In this document: piece by piece, positions 25,448 to 34,646 of the stretch
How positions within the stretch are numbered: the first letter of the stretch is position 1
Layout: each line of letters begins with the position of its first letter
Source of the DNA: Methylococcaceae bacterium UBA6146
GTDB lineage: Bacteria > Pseudomonadota > Gammaproteobacteria > Methylococcales > Methylomonadaceae
DNA: 64,000 bases
Reading direction: 5' to 3'
Assembly (NCBI GenBank): GCA_002422395.1
Contig: DIUY01000006.1
Location: forward strand, 62,001 to 126,000
Program-made: the position numbers and the translations under genes
Notes under the pieces: model-generated
Seen by the model: only the letters and a program-made list of their open reading frames with translations
Databases searched by the model: none
Told to the model about the DNA's origin: nothing

Positions 25448-28327
25448 ATGTTAGCTAACACCGAATTCCTCTACAACACGGTCAATTTGCCGATACCTGT
25501 ATTGCTGGCCGTCATTGTGCTGGCGGTTATTTTGGGCATAGTGCCGGGTTATTTTTACGGCCAGCGGCAACTAAAACACGCGCAACGCCTTACTGAGCGC
25601 ACTCAGGCCGCCCCCCACGACCAGCCGCTGTGGCACGTCATGTCTGTGGCACAGGCACTGGCCAAGCAAAACACCAACCCAACCACCGGATTGACCCAAC
25701 CACAAGTGGCGCAACGGTTAGCACACTACGGCATTAACCGGCTGGCGGAAAAGCCCGCCCGTCCCATCTGGCATCTGTTGCTATCACAATTTAAAAGCCT
25801 GCTGATTCTGGTGCTGATTGCCGCGGCTATCCTGGCGGCGGCTATGGGGGATTTGATCGATGGCGTAGTGATTTTGACCGTGGTGGCCATCAATGCATTG
25901 CTTGGGTTCTATCAGGAATTTCAAGCTGAAAAATCACTGGCCGCACTCAAAAACATGCTGGCGCTTCAGGCCACCGTGCGCCGCGACGGCATTGTCGCCA
26001 CGTTACCCGCCGAACAAATAGTGCCTGGCGATATCGTCATCTTAGAAGCGGGCGATAAAATACCTGCGGATGGCCGTATTATCAGCGCAGGCACCCTGGA
26101 AGTTGACGAGTCCTCCTTAACCGGCGAATCACAGCCCGTGGACAAACAGCCGCAACCACTCGCACACGAGGCCACACCAATCGCCGACCGGAGCAACATG
26201 CTGTACATGAACAACAGCGTGACCCGTGGCCGCTGCGAAATGTTAGCAACTGAAACCGGCATGGCGACAGAAATTGGCCGTCTGGCGGCACTGTTATCAG
26301 CCGCAGAGGACGGCGACACGCCGTTGCAAATGCAGCTTGACAGCTTGGGCAAACGGCTAGCGCTGATTGCCCTGCTGGTGGTCATTGTGCTGTTCGCCAC
26401 GGCCTTGTGGCGCGGTGAGCCGCTCATCGAAACCGCCTTCACCGCCATTGCTCTGGCAGTCGCCGCCATTCCAGAAGGCTTGCCCGCCGTAGTCACAGTG
26501 ACGCTAGCCTTAGGTATGCACCGCATGGCACGGCAACAAGCTATTGTCAAACGCCTAGCCGCTGTAGAAACGCTGGGCTGCACCACCGTTATTTGTACCG
26601 ACAAAACCGGAACACTAACCGTCAACCAGATGACCGCGCGGACCCTTTACTATAAAAACCAGACCCTTAACGTGACCGGTGAAGGTTACGCCCTTACTGG
26701 CGGGCTATTTCCTGCCATCGGTGACAGCCTGCCTGCCGATATGCACACCCTGCTGTTGCCGCTGGCCTTGTGCAATAACAGCCATTTACAGGACGGACAG
26801 ATAGTCGGCGATCCGATGGAAGCCGCCCTGCTGGTGTTAGCGGCTAAAGGTGGCGTTGATAAAACGGCGGCAAACGGACAGTTGCCGCGCATTGCCGAGC
26901 TCCCCTTTGATGCCGGCCATAAATTTATGGCAACCTTCCATCAGCAAGGCGACACCGTCATCATTTATGTTAAAGGGGCACCGGAAGTGCTGGTCAATTA
27001 TTGCCAGACGCTTATCGGCCCGGACAACGCTGCCGCACCACTTTTGGCAGACGGCGTTTTGCTGCAAAACCAAACCATGGCAAGCACCGGTCTGCGCGTG
27101 TTAGGGGTTGCCATGCGTAGCTTGGCGGCCACCGAGTTTTCGGCCCAGAACAACTTGTTCGGCTATATTGAAAATTTGACGTTTGTCGCCCTAGTCGGCC
27201 TGATGGACCCGCCCCGTACTGAAGCCAAAGACGCTATCCGTCTCTGCCAACGCGCCGGTATAGCAGTCAAAATGATTACCGGCGACCAGAAAGTGACCGC
27301 GTTTGCCATTGCCAAGGAGCTGGGCCTACAAGGCGACATTATCGGCGGCGAAGAGCTTGCAAGCTTATCTGATGAGGCATTAGCCGAGCGCATTAAAACA
27401 CTGGCCATTTTTGCCCGCACCGCGCCCGAACAAAAAGTCCGTATCGTCAACGCCCTCAAAGCGGCGGGGCACATCGTGGCAATGACCGGCGACGGCGTAA
27501 ATGACGCGCCCGCGCTAAAAAGCGCCGACATTGGCATTGCCATGGGCATCAGCGGCACTGATGTGGCTAGAGAAGCCGCGACAATGGTCTTAACTGACGA
27601 TAATTTTGCGACCATCGTCAAAGCCATCAAAGAAGGCCGGGGGATTTACGAAAACATGGTCAAATTCGTCCGCTTTCAGCTGTCCACCAATATCGGTGCC
27701 ATCCTGACCGTCGCCAGCGCCCCGCTGCTGGGGTTGCCCGTACCTTTCTCCGCCGTACAGTTGCTCTGGATCAACATCATCATGGACGGCCCGCCTGCGA
27801 TGTCCCTAAGTTTGGACCCCTTCAGCCCTACCAGCATGAACGAATCCCCCCGCGATCCTGAGGCACGCATGCTTTCATGGCAACGCTTCGGCAATCTGCT
27901 CACCTTTGGCCTGATTATGGCTGTAGGGACCTTGGGGGTTTTATATTACAGCTTGCAGACTGGCGATGCGGCCCATGCAACCACATTGGCATTCACGACC
28001 TTTGTGCTCTTTCAAGTCTTCAATGTCTTTAATGCCCGCGCTGAAAAACACAGCGCCTTTAACCGGTATTTCTTTGCCAATAAAATGCTCTGGCTGGCCA
28101 TTTTTGCCGTGCTTGCGCTGCAAATAGTGGTTATCCATTGGCCGCAGGCACACGTCATATTCCACACCACCGCCTTGACCCCCCGCGATTGGTTAATGGC
28201 CTGCGGTGTTGCGGCAACGATATTGGTGTTTGAAGAATTACGCAAATTACTGGCCCGGCTACTGGGTCTGGGGAACAAAAAAATGCCGTCTTCAAATAAG
28301 GGAGATGTGCGCCAAAGCGTTTTCTAA
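25448..28327 (+). CDS. P-type cation-transporting ATPase (type II, PacL/SERCA-like)
   Basis: A 959-residue ion pump. An extra N-terminal helix (about 17-36) is followed by the cation-ATPase N domain, LTGES of the actuator near 219, the PEGLPAVVTVTLALG helix, the phosphorylated Asp in CTDKTGTLTVNQM near 385, KGAPE in the nucleotide domain and MTGDGVNDAPALKSADIG. The late helices contain LLWINIIMDGPPAMSLSLDP, typical of type II pumps. The pump probably exports calcium or a related divalent ion; the substrate is not certain. The gene starts about 95 bp after 6S RNA. The multicopper oxidase promoter lies just past its stop. Confidence 0.9.
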   Translation: MLANTEFLYNTVNLPIPVLLAVIVLAVILGIVPGYFYGQRQLKHAQRLTERTQAAPHDQPLWHVMSVAQALAKQNTNPTTGLTQPQVAQRLAHYGINRLAEKPARPIWHLLLSQFKSLLILVLIAAAILAAAMGDLIDGVVILTVVAINALLGFYQEFQAEKSLAALKNMLALQATVRRDGIVATLPAEQIVPGDIVILEAGDKIPADGRIISAGTLEVDESSLTGESQPVDKQPQPLAHEATPIADRSNMLYMNNSVTRGRCEMLATETGMATEIGRLAALLSAAEDGDTPLQMQLDSLGKRLALIALLVVIVLFATALWRGEPLIETAFTAIALAVAAIPEGLPAVVTVTLALGMHRMARQQAIVKRLAAVETLGCTTVICTDKTGTLTVNQMTARTLYYKNQTLNVTGEGYALTGGLFPAIGDSLPADMHTLLLPLALCNNSHLQDGQIVGDPMEAALLVLAAKGGVDKTAANGQLPRIAELPFDAGHKFMATFHQQGDTVIIYVKGAPEVLVNYCQTLIGPDNAAAPLLADGVLLQNQTMASTGLRVLGVAMRSLAATEFSAQNNLFGYIENLTFVALVGLMDPPRTEAKDAIRLCQRAGIAVKMITGDQKVTAFAIAKELGLQGDIIGGEELASLSDEALAERIKTLAIFARTAPEQKVRIVNALKAAGHIVAMTGDGVNDAPALKSADIGIAMGISGTDVAREAATMVLTDDNFATIVKAIKEGRGIYENMVKFVRFQLSTNIGAILTVASAPLLGLPVPFSAVQLLWINIIMDGPPAMSLSLDPFSPTSMNESPRDPEARMLSWQRFGNLLTFGLIMAVGTLGVLYYSLQTGDAAHATTLAFTTFVLFQVFNVFNARAEKHSAFNRYFFANKMLWLAIFAVLALQIVVIHWPQAHVIFHTTALTPRDWLMACGVAATILVFEELRKLLARLLGLGNKKMPSSNKGDVRQSVF

Positions 28328-28331
28328 CCGC

Positions 28332-28360
28332 TTGAATATAATATTTTTCTAATATAGAAT
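28332..28360 (+). promoter_or_regulatory. Sigma-70 promoter of the multicopper oxidase gene
   Basis: TTGAAT (28332-28337) and TAGAAT (28355-28360) are separated by exactly 17 bp and lie directly after the ATPase stop, about 68 bp ahead of the oxidase ATG. It suggests the oxidase is transcribed separately from the pump. No clear CueR or CopR operator was recognised. Confidence 0.6.
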
Positions 28361-28427
28361 CTTGACAAGCCTTGCCTTTTCGGTACAGGTATTCAACAAA
28401 GACGGCCACCGTCTGAGAGGAGGTTTT

Positions 28428-30110
28428 ATGTCCTACCATAACAATAACTATTCCCGTCGCCAGTTTCTCGCCAACTCCAGTTTGGGCCTATTGGCTTTCG
28501 CCGGTATGCCCGGCTTACTGAGCGCCATGGAAGGTATGCAAGCAATGCCGAAAATGATGCCCAACAAAGCGGACCCCAATTTTAAACCAGATGTGGAAAT
28601 TGAACTGTTTTGCAAAACCAGCTCAATACCTATCCTCATGGGCAACCCAACCAAAGTGTTACAGTACACGGCAAAGCTACTGCAAGGCCCCAAAGAAACA
28701 CTGACGGAACTGCCAGGCTCTTACCTTGGCCCATTGATCCGTTTACAAAAAGGCCAGAAAGTGCGTATCCATTTGCACAACGGTCTTTCTGAAGCGACCG
28801 TCACCCATTGGCACGGCCTGCATGTGCCGGCCAAAATGGACGGCCATCCGCTGTATACCATCGATCCGGGCGAAGTGCTGGTGTATGAGTTTGAAGTGCT
28901 CAACCGCGCCGGCATGAGCATTTATCACCCGCATCCGCACGAAGCCACTGCCACCCAGGTTTATCATGGCTTGGCGGGGGCAATCTTGATTAATGACGAA
29001 GAAGAGGCCGCACTGGAATTGCCTGCGGGCAATTATGAAATCCCCATTGTGATCCAAGACCGCTTGTTTGACAGTGAAAACCAACTGATTTATTCGCGTG
29101 GCATGCGCGACCGCATGACGGGCTTTTACGGCGACCGTATCTTGGTCAACGGATTGGCGGACTTTGCAATCGATGTGGAAAGCCGCGCTTACCGGTTGCG
29201 TGTCTTAAACGGTTCAACTGCACGGATCTACAAACTGGCTTGGGACGACGGCACCGCAGTCACGGTTATTGGTGTTGATGGCGGCTTGCTGGAAAAACCC
29301 GAAACCAAGCCTTATGTCATGCTCGCGCCTGGTGAACGCATTGATGTTTGGGCAGATTTCAGTGGCCGCAACGAAGGTTCGCAACTGGTGATGCGCAGCC
29401 TGCCCTTCTCTGGGGTTTTGCCTAGAATGGGCCGGATGATGCACACCAGCAGCTTGCCGGTCGGTAGCGATTACCCTATTTTTACCGCCCGTGTCACCAA
29501 AAAAGTCAGCGACAGCCCAAAACTGCCGTCAACGCTGTCCAAGATCAACTGGTATAAATTGAGCGATACCGCCAACCCCAACAAACCCATCCCCATTAGC
29601 ATTTCTGAAGGGCACATGGCAATGTTGTTAAATGGCCGCCCTTATGCTTACAACGATGTCCAGGACATTGAACGGATTCCGGTCAACACCATCCAGTTGA
29701 TGGAAATTTTCCATGCCCACGGCAGTGGACACGGTGGCCAGACAGCCGGTAACGGCCAAGATGGCGGACATTCCGGCATGGGAGGAATGGGGATGCGCCA
29801 CGGCGGTGGCATGGGTGGCATGGGTGGCGGTGGTATGGGCATGATGATGGCAATGGCCCACCCCATCCATTTGCATGGGCAGCAATTCCAAATCGTCAGC
29901 CGCAGCATTGATGCGGGTGAAAATGACGGCTATGCGAGCGTGCGCGAAGGCTTTATCGAAAATGGCCTGAAAGACACCGTACTGGTCATGCCTGGCGAGA
30001 AAGTACGTATCATCAAACCGTTTCAGGATTTTAAAGGCCTGTTTATGTTCCATTGCCATAACCTTGAGCATGAAGACATGGGCATGATGCGGGACTTTTC
30101 AGTCGAATGA
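28428..30110 (+). CDS. Tat-exported multicopper oxidase (CueO/CopA-like)
   Basis: A 560-residue periplasmic oxidase. The ATG at 28428 has a strong GAGGAGG ribosome site; the upstream ATG at 28362 would bury the signal. The Tat motif is SRRQFL at residues 9-14. Four copper-binding segments are in place: HWHGLHVP near 126, YHPHPHE near 166, HPIHLHGQQF near 480 and FHCHNLEHEDMGM near the C-terminus, giving the type 1, 2 and 3 coppers. A Gly/Met/His-rich stretch of about 45 residues (29715-29860), between the second and last copper segments, resembles the Met-rich loop of CueO that binds substrate Cu(I). A cuprous oxidase role in copper tolerance is likely. Confidence 0.92.
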   Translation: MSYHNNNYSRRQFLANSSLGLLAFAGMPGLLSAMEGMQAMPKMMPNKADPNFKPDVEIELFCKTSSIPILMGNPTKVLQYTAKLLQGPKETLTELPGSYLGPLIRLQKGQKVRIHLHNGLSEATVTHWHGLHVPAKMDGHPLYTIDPGEVLVYEFEVLNRAGMSIYHPHPHEATATQVYHGLAGAILINDEEEAALELPAGNYEIPIVIQDRLFDSENQLIYSRGMRDRMTGFYGDRILVNGLADFAIDVESRAYRLRVLNGSTARIYKLAWDDGTAVTVIGVDGGLLEKPETKPYVMLAPGERIDVWADFSGRNEGSQLVMRSLPFSGVLPRMGRMMHTSSLPVGSDYPIFTARVTKKVSDSPKLPSTLSKINWYKLSDTANPNKPIPISISEGHMAMLLNGRPYAYNDVQDIERIPVNTIQLMEIFHAHGSGHGGQTAGNGQDGGHSGMGGMGMRHGGGMGGMGGGGMGMMMAMAHPIHLHGQQFQIVSRSIDAGENDGYASVREGFIENGLKDTVLVMPGEKVRIIKPFQDFKGLFMFHCHNLEHEDMGMMRDFSVE

Positions 30111-30149
30111 TCGTGTGCTATTAATCGTCTCATAAGTTTTCGTGTAGCC

Positions 30150-30183
30150 AAACCCTCCAGGTTTTGGAAACCTGGAGGGTTTT
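30150..30183 (+). terminator. Rho-independent terminator after the multicopper oxidase
   Basis: A perfect 15-bp stem (AAACCCTCCAGGTTT with its complement) and a 3-nt TGG loop lie 40 bp after the stop, ending in TTTT. It would stop the oxidase transcript. Confidence 0.9.
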
Positions 30184-30233
30184 AGCCCATGAATTTTAGG
30201 ACAATTAATATGAAATGATTTCAGCCGTCCAAA

Positions 30234-30266
30234 ACGACTGCGCGTCCTTTTAGGACGGGCAGTCGT
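30234..30266. repeat. REP-like palindrome
   Basis: ACGACTGC, a 2-bp mismatch, then GTCCT-TTT-AGGAC and GCAGTCGT form a long near-perfect palindrome in the gap between the oxidase terminator and mutM. A related one lies at 21367-21391; both share the segment CTGCGCGTCCTT. The two copies suggest a dispersed extragenic palindrome family. Confidence 0.65.
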
Positions 30267-30343
30267 AGCCCTAGAATTTTTGCGTATGCACTTACCATTT
30301 GCCCCTGTTATTTTCCCTCCATTTCTTGACCTGACATTAAGCC

Positions 30344-31159
30344 ATGCCAGAACTGCCCGAAGTTGAAACCACCTGTCGGGGGATTGCGCCCCACATCCAA
30401 GGCCAGTGCATCCGACAGGTGCTTATCCGCAACCCCCGTTTACGCTGGCCTGTACCGGAAACACTGGATCAGGAATTGACTGGCCTAACCGTCCGGTCGG
30501 TAACCCGACGCGCCAAGTACCTGCTCATTGGCACAGACACTGGGACGCTACTGGTGCATCTGGGCATGTCCGGCAGTTTGCGCGTCATTACAGACGCGCA
30601 AACTGCGGGCAAGCACGACCATATCGACTTTGTTTTTGGCAATAACACGTTGTTGCGCTTCAATGACCCGCGCCGCTTTGGCGCTGTGCTATGGACCACC
30701 GCCCCCGCCGCCGAACATCCGCTGCTTAAGAGTTTGGGGCCTGAGCCGCTCGGCGATGAATTTAATGGCGCACTGCTACACCAATTGTCCAGAAACCGCA
30801 AAGTGCCGGTAAAATCCTTTATTATGGACAGCCATAATGTCGTGGTGGTGGGTAATATCTATGCCAACGAAGCCTTATTTATGGCTGGCATAAACCCTAC
30901 CCGACACGCAGGAAAAATCGCCCTGGCACGCTATGGACAGCTGGCAGATTGTATCCGCGTGGTGTTGGCCGATGCTATCGGTCAAGGCGGCACCACTTTG
31001 CGCAATTTCGTCAATGAGTCCGGCAAACCTGGATATTTTAAACAACAACTTAAAGTTTACGGGCGGGCGGGCTTACCGTGTGTAAGCTGTCAAAAACCGC
31101 TGGTGGAGCAACGTCTGGCCAACCGCACCACGGTATTTTGCCGGTCATGCCAACGCTAG
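30344..31159 (+). CDS. mutM: Formamidopyrimidine-DNA glycosylase MutM
   Basis: Excises oxidised purines such as 8-oxoguanine and nicks the abasic site. The 271-residue enzyme begins PELPEVETTCRG after the initiator Met, with the catalytic Pro and Glu; the helix-two-turn-helix holds VVVGNIYANEALFMAGINP, and the C-terminal zinc finger has four cysteines (CVSC and CRSC). Normal length. It stands alone on the plus strand, 78 bp after the REP palindrome. Confidence 0.97.
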   Translation: MPELPEVETTCRGIAPHIQGQCIRQVLIRNPRLRWPVPETLDQELTGLTVRSVTRRAKYLLIGTDTGTLLVHLGMSGSLRVITDAQTAGKHDHIDFVFGNNTLLRFNDPRRFGAVLWTTAPAAEHPLLKSLGPEPLGDEFNGALLHQLSRNRKVPVKSFIMDSHNVVVVGNIYANEALFMAGINPTRHAGKIALARYGQLADCIRVVLADAIGQGGTTLRNFVNESGKPGYFKQQLKVYGRAGLPCVSCQKPLVEQRLANRTTVFCRSCQR

Positions 31160-31242
31160 GCAATCCGCAAGCCTTTACCATTGCTTATGGTTTTGAGAAC
31201 ATAGCGGGTAATAATTCTCTATGACATAACTAGAAAAACACC

Positions 31243-34002
31243 GTGCAAAAGCAAACTCCGCATTATCTGGTTGGTATCGATTTGGGCACAACACATACCG
31301 TTGTCTCCTATATCCGTGCTGATAAGCCAGCCTCAACCATCCAAATTTTCCAGATCGAGCAACTGGTTGCGCCTGGGCAAGTCGCCGCCCGCGCATTGTT
31401 GCCGTCCGTGCGCTACCATCCGGCGGCGGGCGAGCTGTCAGCGGCTGACGTGGCATTTTCCCCCACTGGAGACAGCGCCGTCATTGGTGAAGCGGCACGC
31501 GTTTTGGGCGCAAAAACTAAAGGCCGGTTTGTGACCAGCGCCAAAAGCTGGCTGTCCCATCCCTCGGTGGACCACAGCGCCGAAATTTTGCCCTGGGGCA
31601 GCAATGATGAAGTCGCTAAAGTCTCACCGATTGACGCCAGCGCCAGCTACCTTGAGCACATCCGCACCGTTTGGCGGCATCGCTTTCCTGATGCGCCGCT
31701 GGAGCAACAGGACATTGTCATCACTGTTCCGGCGTCCTTTGACGAAGCCGCCCGCTCCTTAACTTTAGAAGCGGCGAAACTTGCGGGGCTGTATCAGGTG
31801 CGCTTGCTGGAAGAGCCTCAAGCGGTCTGTTACGACTGGTTGCGGCGCAACGCCGGCAACCTCCAGCAAGCGTTGGCAAACGTCCACTTATTGCTAGTGT
31901 GCGATGTCGGCGGCGGCACCACCGATTTGACCTTGATTAAGGTGGAACACGGCGAGGGCGAGCCTAAACTGACCCGCATCGGTGTCGGCGACCATTTGAT
32001 GCTGGGCGGCGACAATATTGATTTGGCCTTGGCGCATCTTGCCGAAGGCCGTTTGACTGGCGGCGAAAAACGTTTGTCCGCCGCTGATTTATCGCAATTG
32101 CTTGAACAGTGCCGTGTCGCCAAAGAACGGCTGTTAGCCGAAGACGCGCCTGAGCAAGTGCATGTCACCTTGCTGGGCGGCGGTTCCAAATTGATTGGCA
32201 GTTCCCGCTCCGTTGTGCTGACCCGCGATGAAGTCCGCCACATCGCGTTGGATGGTTTTTTCCCGCTGTCTGGCTTGGATGAATTGCCCGACCGGAAACG
32301 TAGCGGCGTGGTTGAGTTTGGCTTGCCATATACCGCCGAACCCGCCATCAGCAAACATATCGCCGCGTTTTTAAAATTACATCAAGCGGCCTCGAAAGAC
32401 GCCTTACAAGACGCAGGCACAGTGCCCGACGCACTATTGCTGAACGGTGGCGTGTTCCGTAGCCAGCCCATCACCCAACGCACGATTGACTTGCTCAGCC
32501 ATTGGCGTTCTAGCCCACCGGTGCTACTGGAAAACCAACACCCCGAATTGGCCGTTGCCTTCGGCGCGGTCAGTTACGCCATCGCCCGGCGCGAGAAAAA
32601 ACTCAAAATTGGCGGCGGCGCGGCAAGAAGCTATTTTTTACTGGTCGATACTGGGCAATCCGCCGCGCAGCAAGGTGTGTGTATCCTGCCCAGAGGCAGT
32701 GAGGAGGGCGAGGAGATCATTTTAAAAGACCGGCAATTTGCCTTGCGCTTAGGGATGCCGGTGCGCTTTCACTTGGCCACCACCAGTGGCGACAGCGAAT
32801 TCAAACCCGGCGACATCACCGAAATCACTGAGCTGTTCCATTCCCTGCCGCCGCTGGCCGTGGCTTTTGAAGGTGACAGCAGCCAGCCCAATGCCGAAGT
32901 GACTGTTCAACTGGCTGCCACGCAGACGGAAATTGGCACGTTAAAAATCCAATGCGTTGCCGTTGCGGACAGCGGACAACGTTGGGATGTCGAGTTTCAG
33001 ATCAGAAAAAAAGACCGTGCGGGCGTCCCCGTTGATGACGCCTTGCCGAACACAATGCCATTGGTGGAAGAAAAAATCCTCGCCATATTCGGCTCAAAAT
33101 CCAAAAGCGTTGACCCCAAAGCGGTAAAAAACCTACGCGCCGAATTGGAGAAGTTGTTAGGCTTGGCGCGTACTGAATGGCCCACGCCCCTGCTCAGGGC
33201 GATGTTCTCAACGCTCTTGGACGGTGCAAAACACCAGCGCCGATCAGAAAACCATGAACGTGTCTGGCTGAGCCTGACCGGTTTTTGCCTGCGCCCAGGG
33301 TTCGGTTATCCGCTGGATGACTGGCGGGTTGAACAGCTGTGGAAGAATTACCCGCAAGGCATCCAGTTTGTCAATGAAACCCAGAACTGGACGGAATGGT
33401 GGACCTTATGGCGGCGCATTGCCGGCGGCTTAAGCCCGTCCGCACAAGAGCAGATTTTTAACGACATCAGCAAATACCTCAACCCTGCGGCCGCACGCCA
33501 ACCCGTCGTTGCCAAACAGTTAAAAACCCGCAGTTATGACGACATCGTGCGCCTTGCCGCCGTGTTGGAACGGTTGCCGGTCGAGAAAAAAATACAGCTT
33601 GGCGAATGGCTTTTGAAACGTCTTGAAAAATCCGGCGAACCCACCCAGACCTGGTGGGCGGTTGGCCGCATCGGTGCGCGGGTGCCGTTTCATGGCAGTA
33701 GCCACAACGTGGTTTCCGCCACTATTGTTGCTCCGTGGTTAGCGCAGGCACTAACCGAAGACTGGAAGAAAAAACCCCATGTCGGTTTTGCCGCGACCTT
33801 GATTGCCAGAATGAGCGGCGACCGCGCCAGGGATATTGATGAACCTATGCGCGGGCAAATCGTCAACAAACTTAAACTCAGCAAAGCGCCGGCATCATGG
33901 CTGACCATGGTCGAGCAAGTGTGCGAATTGGATGAAAAAGAGGAAAAACAATTGTTTGGCGAAGCGCTGCCGCCTGGGTTAAAGTTAATCAATAACACCT
34001 GA
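31243..34002 (+). CDS. Hsp70-like ATPase with long C-terminal extension
   Basis: A 919-residue protein whose first ~480 residues are an actin-fold Hsp70 ATPase domain: VGIDLGTTHTVVSY near residue 10, TVPASFDEAARSLTLEAAKLAG, LLEEPQAV, DVGGGTTDLTLI near 224 and LLNGGVF. In place of the DnaK substrate-binding end it has about 400 residues resembling the DUF3731 type found in large bacterial Hsp70 relatives. The start is a GTG at 31243; no nearby ATG fits. The usual companion, a second shorter Hsp70/DUF2760 protein, is not next door. A chaperone-like role is inferred, with unknown clients. A 44-residue membrane protein follows 9 bp later. Confidence 0.85.
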   Translation: MQKQTPHYLVGIDLGTTHTVVSYIRADKPASTIQIFQIEQLVAPGQVAARALLPSVRYHPAAGELSAADVAFSPTGDSAVIGEAARVLGAKTKGRFVTSAKSWLSHPSVDHSAEILPWGSNDEVAKVSPIDASASYLEHIRTVWRHRFPDAPLEQQDIVITVPASFDEAARSLTLEAAKLAGLYQVRLLEEPQAVCYDWLRRNAGNLQQALANVHLLLVCDVGGGTTDLTLIKVEHGEGEPKLTRIGVGDHLMLGGDNIDLALAHLAEGRLTGGEKRLSAADLSQLLEQCRVAKERLLAEDAPEQVHVTLLGGGSKLIGSSRSVVLTRDEVRHIALDGFFPLSGLDELPDRKRSGVVEFGLPYTAEPAISKHIAAFLKLHQAASKDALQDAGTVPDALLLNGGVFRSQPITQRTIDLLSHWRSSPPVLLENQHPELAVAFGAVSYAIARREKKLKIGGGAARSYFLLVDTGQSAAQQGVCILPRGSEEGEEIILKDRQFALRLGMPVRFHLATTSGDSEFKPGDITEITELFHSLPPLAVAFEGDSSQPNAEVTVQLAATQTEIGTLKIQCVAVADSGQRWDVEFQIRKKDRAGVPVDDALPNTMPLVEEKILAIFGSKSKSVDPKAVKNLRAELEKLLGLARTEWPTPLLRAMFSTLLDGAKHQRRSENHERVWLSLTGFCLRPGFGYPLDDWRVEQLWKNYPQGIQFVNETQNWTEWWTLWRRIAGGLSPSAQEQIFNDISKYLNPAAARQPVVAKQLKTRSYDDIVRLAAVLERLPVEKKIQLGEWLLKRLEKSGEPTQTWWAVGRIGARVPFHGSSHNVVSATIVAPWLAQALTEDWKKKPHVGFAATLIARMSGDRARDIDEPMRGQIVNKLKLSKAPASWLTMVEQVCELDEKEEKQLFGEALPPGLKLINNT

Positions 34003-34011
34003 CAGGAGACG

Positions 34012-34146
34012 ATGATGGATTTTGGCACCGGTTTTAAAATAGTGGTTTTTTTATTGTGGCCGTTTTTGTTGCTGTTTTTATATTATCTGGTTGATAAAAA
34101 AGGCTTTAAACAAAGATTAGAAAAGTTTCGCAACGATTTGAAATAA
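34012..34146 (+). CDS. Small single-helix membrane protein
   Basis: A 44-residue frame (MMDFGTGFKIVVF...) with a strong AGGAG site 6 bp before the ATG and only 9 bp after the Hsp70-like stop. It has one transmembrane helix (about 9-26) and a basic C-terminal tail (KKGFKQRLEKFRNDLK). The tight spacing, clean ribosome site and the terminator 55 bp later support a genuine gene co-transcribed with the Hsp70-like gene. No family is recognised. Confidence 0.7.
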   Translation: MMDFGTGFKIVVFLLWPFLLLFLYYLVDKKGFKQRLEKFRNDLK

Positions 34147-34200
34147 ACACGGCTTAAGTTTACCTAACTTGAAGCCCAAAACGCGTTTTGCTTCCCAAAC

Positions 34201-34233
34201 GCCCTACAGCTAATGCCTAGCTGTAGGGCTTTA
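34201..34233 (+). terminator. Rho-independent terminator after the Hsp70 operon
   Basis: A perfect 12-bp stem (GCCCTACAGCTA with TAGCTGTAGGGC), loop ATGCC and a TTTAT tail lie 55 bp past the microprotein stop. The convergent tusC ends at 34288. Confidence 0.88.
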
Positions 34234-34287
34234 TGGCCATCAGCACTTTGAAGGGCGGTGACCTTAGGAAACTGTGTTTTTAACAAC

Positions 34288-34641
34288 CTACCCCGAAAAC
34301 ACCACGTCATACTGGTGCATCAATGTACCCAACTCCTTGCGCCCCACCCCCTGCACCGGCAAACACAAGTCGGCCAATATTAGGCCGCGTTCCTGCAACG
34401 ACTCGGCTTCGGCATAAATAGCCGTCACATCGTATAATTCTAAGGCACTAAAAATAGCCGCCGTATCTTTCATGCCTGCGGCAGGCCGCTGATTTATTTT
34501 CAGCTGGAACACCCCGTCATCCAATAACACAATAGCAACAGGCTGATCGAATGCGGCGGTGGTCAGAATAATGTCCAGCATTTCCTGGACATACGAACCG
34601 CTGTGTGGCGGTTTGCGTAACATAAACAAATAACGTTTCAT
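34288..34641 (-). CDS. tusC: Sulfurtransferase complex subunit TusC (DsrF-like)
   Basis: A 117-residue DsrE-fold protein beginning KRYLFMLRKPPHSGSYVQEMLD, close in style to TusC. With TusD and TusB it relays sulfur from TusA to TusE for 2-thiouridine in tRNA. The core VAIVLLDDGVFQL and the C-terminal LMHQYDVVFSG are typical. It lies 5 bp after tusD. No tusB frame follows: the strand ends in 57 bp then the Hsp70 terminator. TusE/DsrC is also absent from the window. Confidence 0.85.
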   Translation of the reverse strand: MKRYLFMLRKPPHSGSYVQEMLDIILTTAAFDQPVAIVLLDDGVFQLKINQRPAAGMKDTAAIFSALELYDVTAIYAEAESLQERGLILADLCLPVQGVGRKELGTLMHQYDVVFSG

Positions 34642-34646
34642 CCGTT

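Noticed and set aside
25966..26625. 219-codon minus-strand frame over the P-type ATPase
   Set aside because: Ser/Ala-rich shadow translation; the opposite strand has all pump motifs.
28361..28427. CueR-type operator ahead of the multicopper oxidase
   Set aside because: A TTGACA with possible long spacer is present, but the typical CCTTCC...GGAAGG dyad is not; the 17-bp promoter just upstream fits better.
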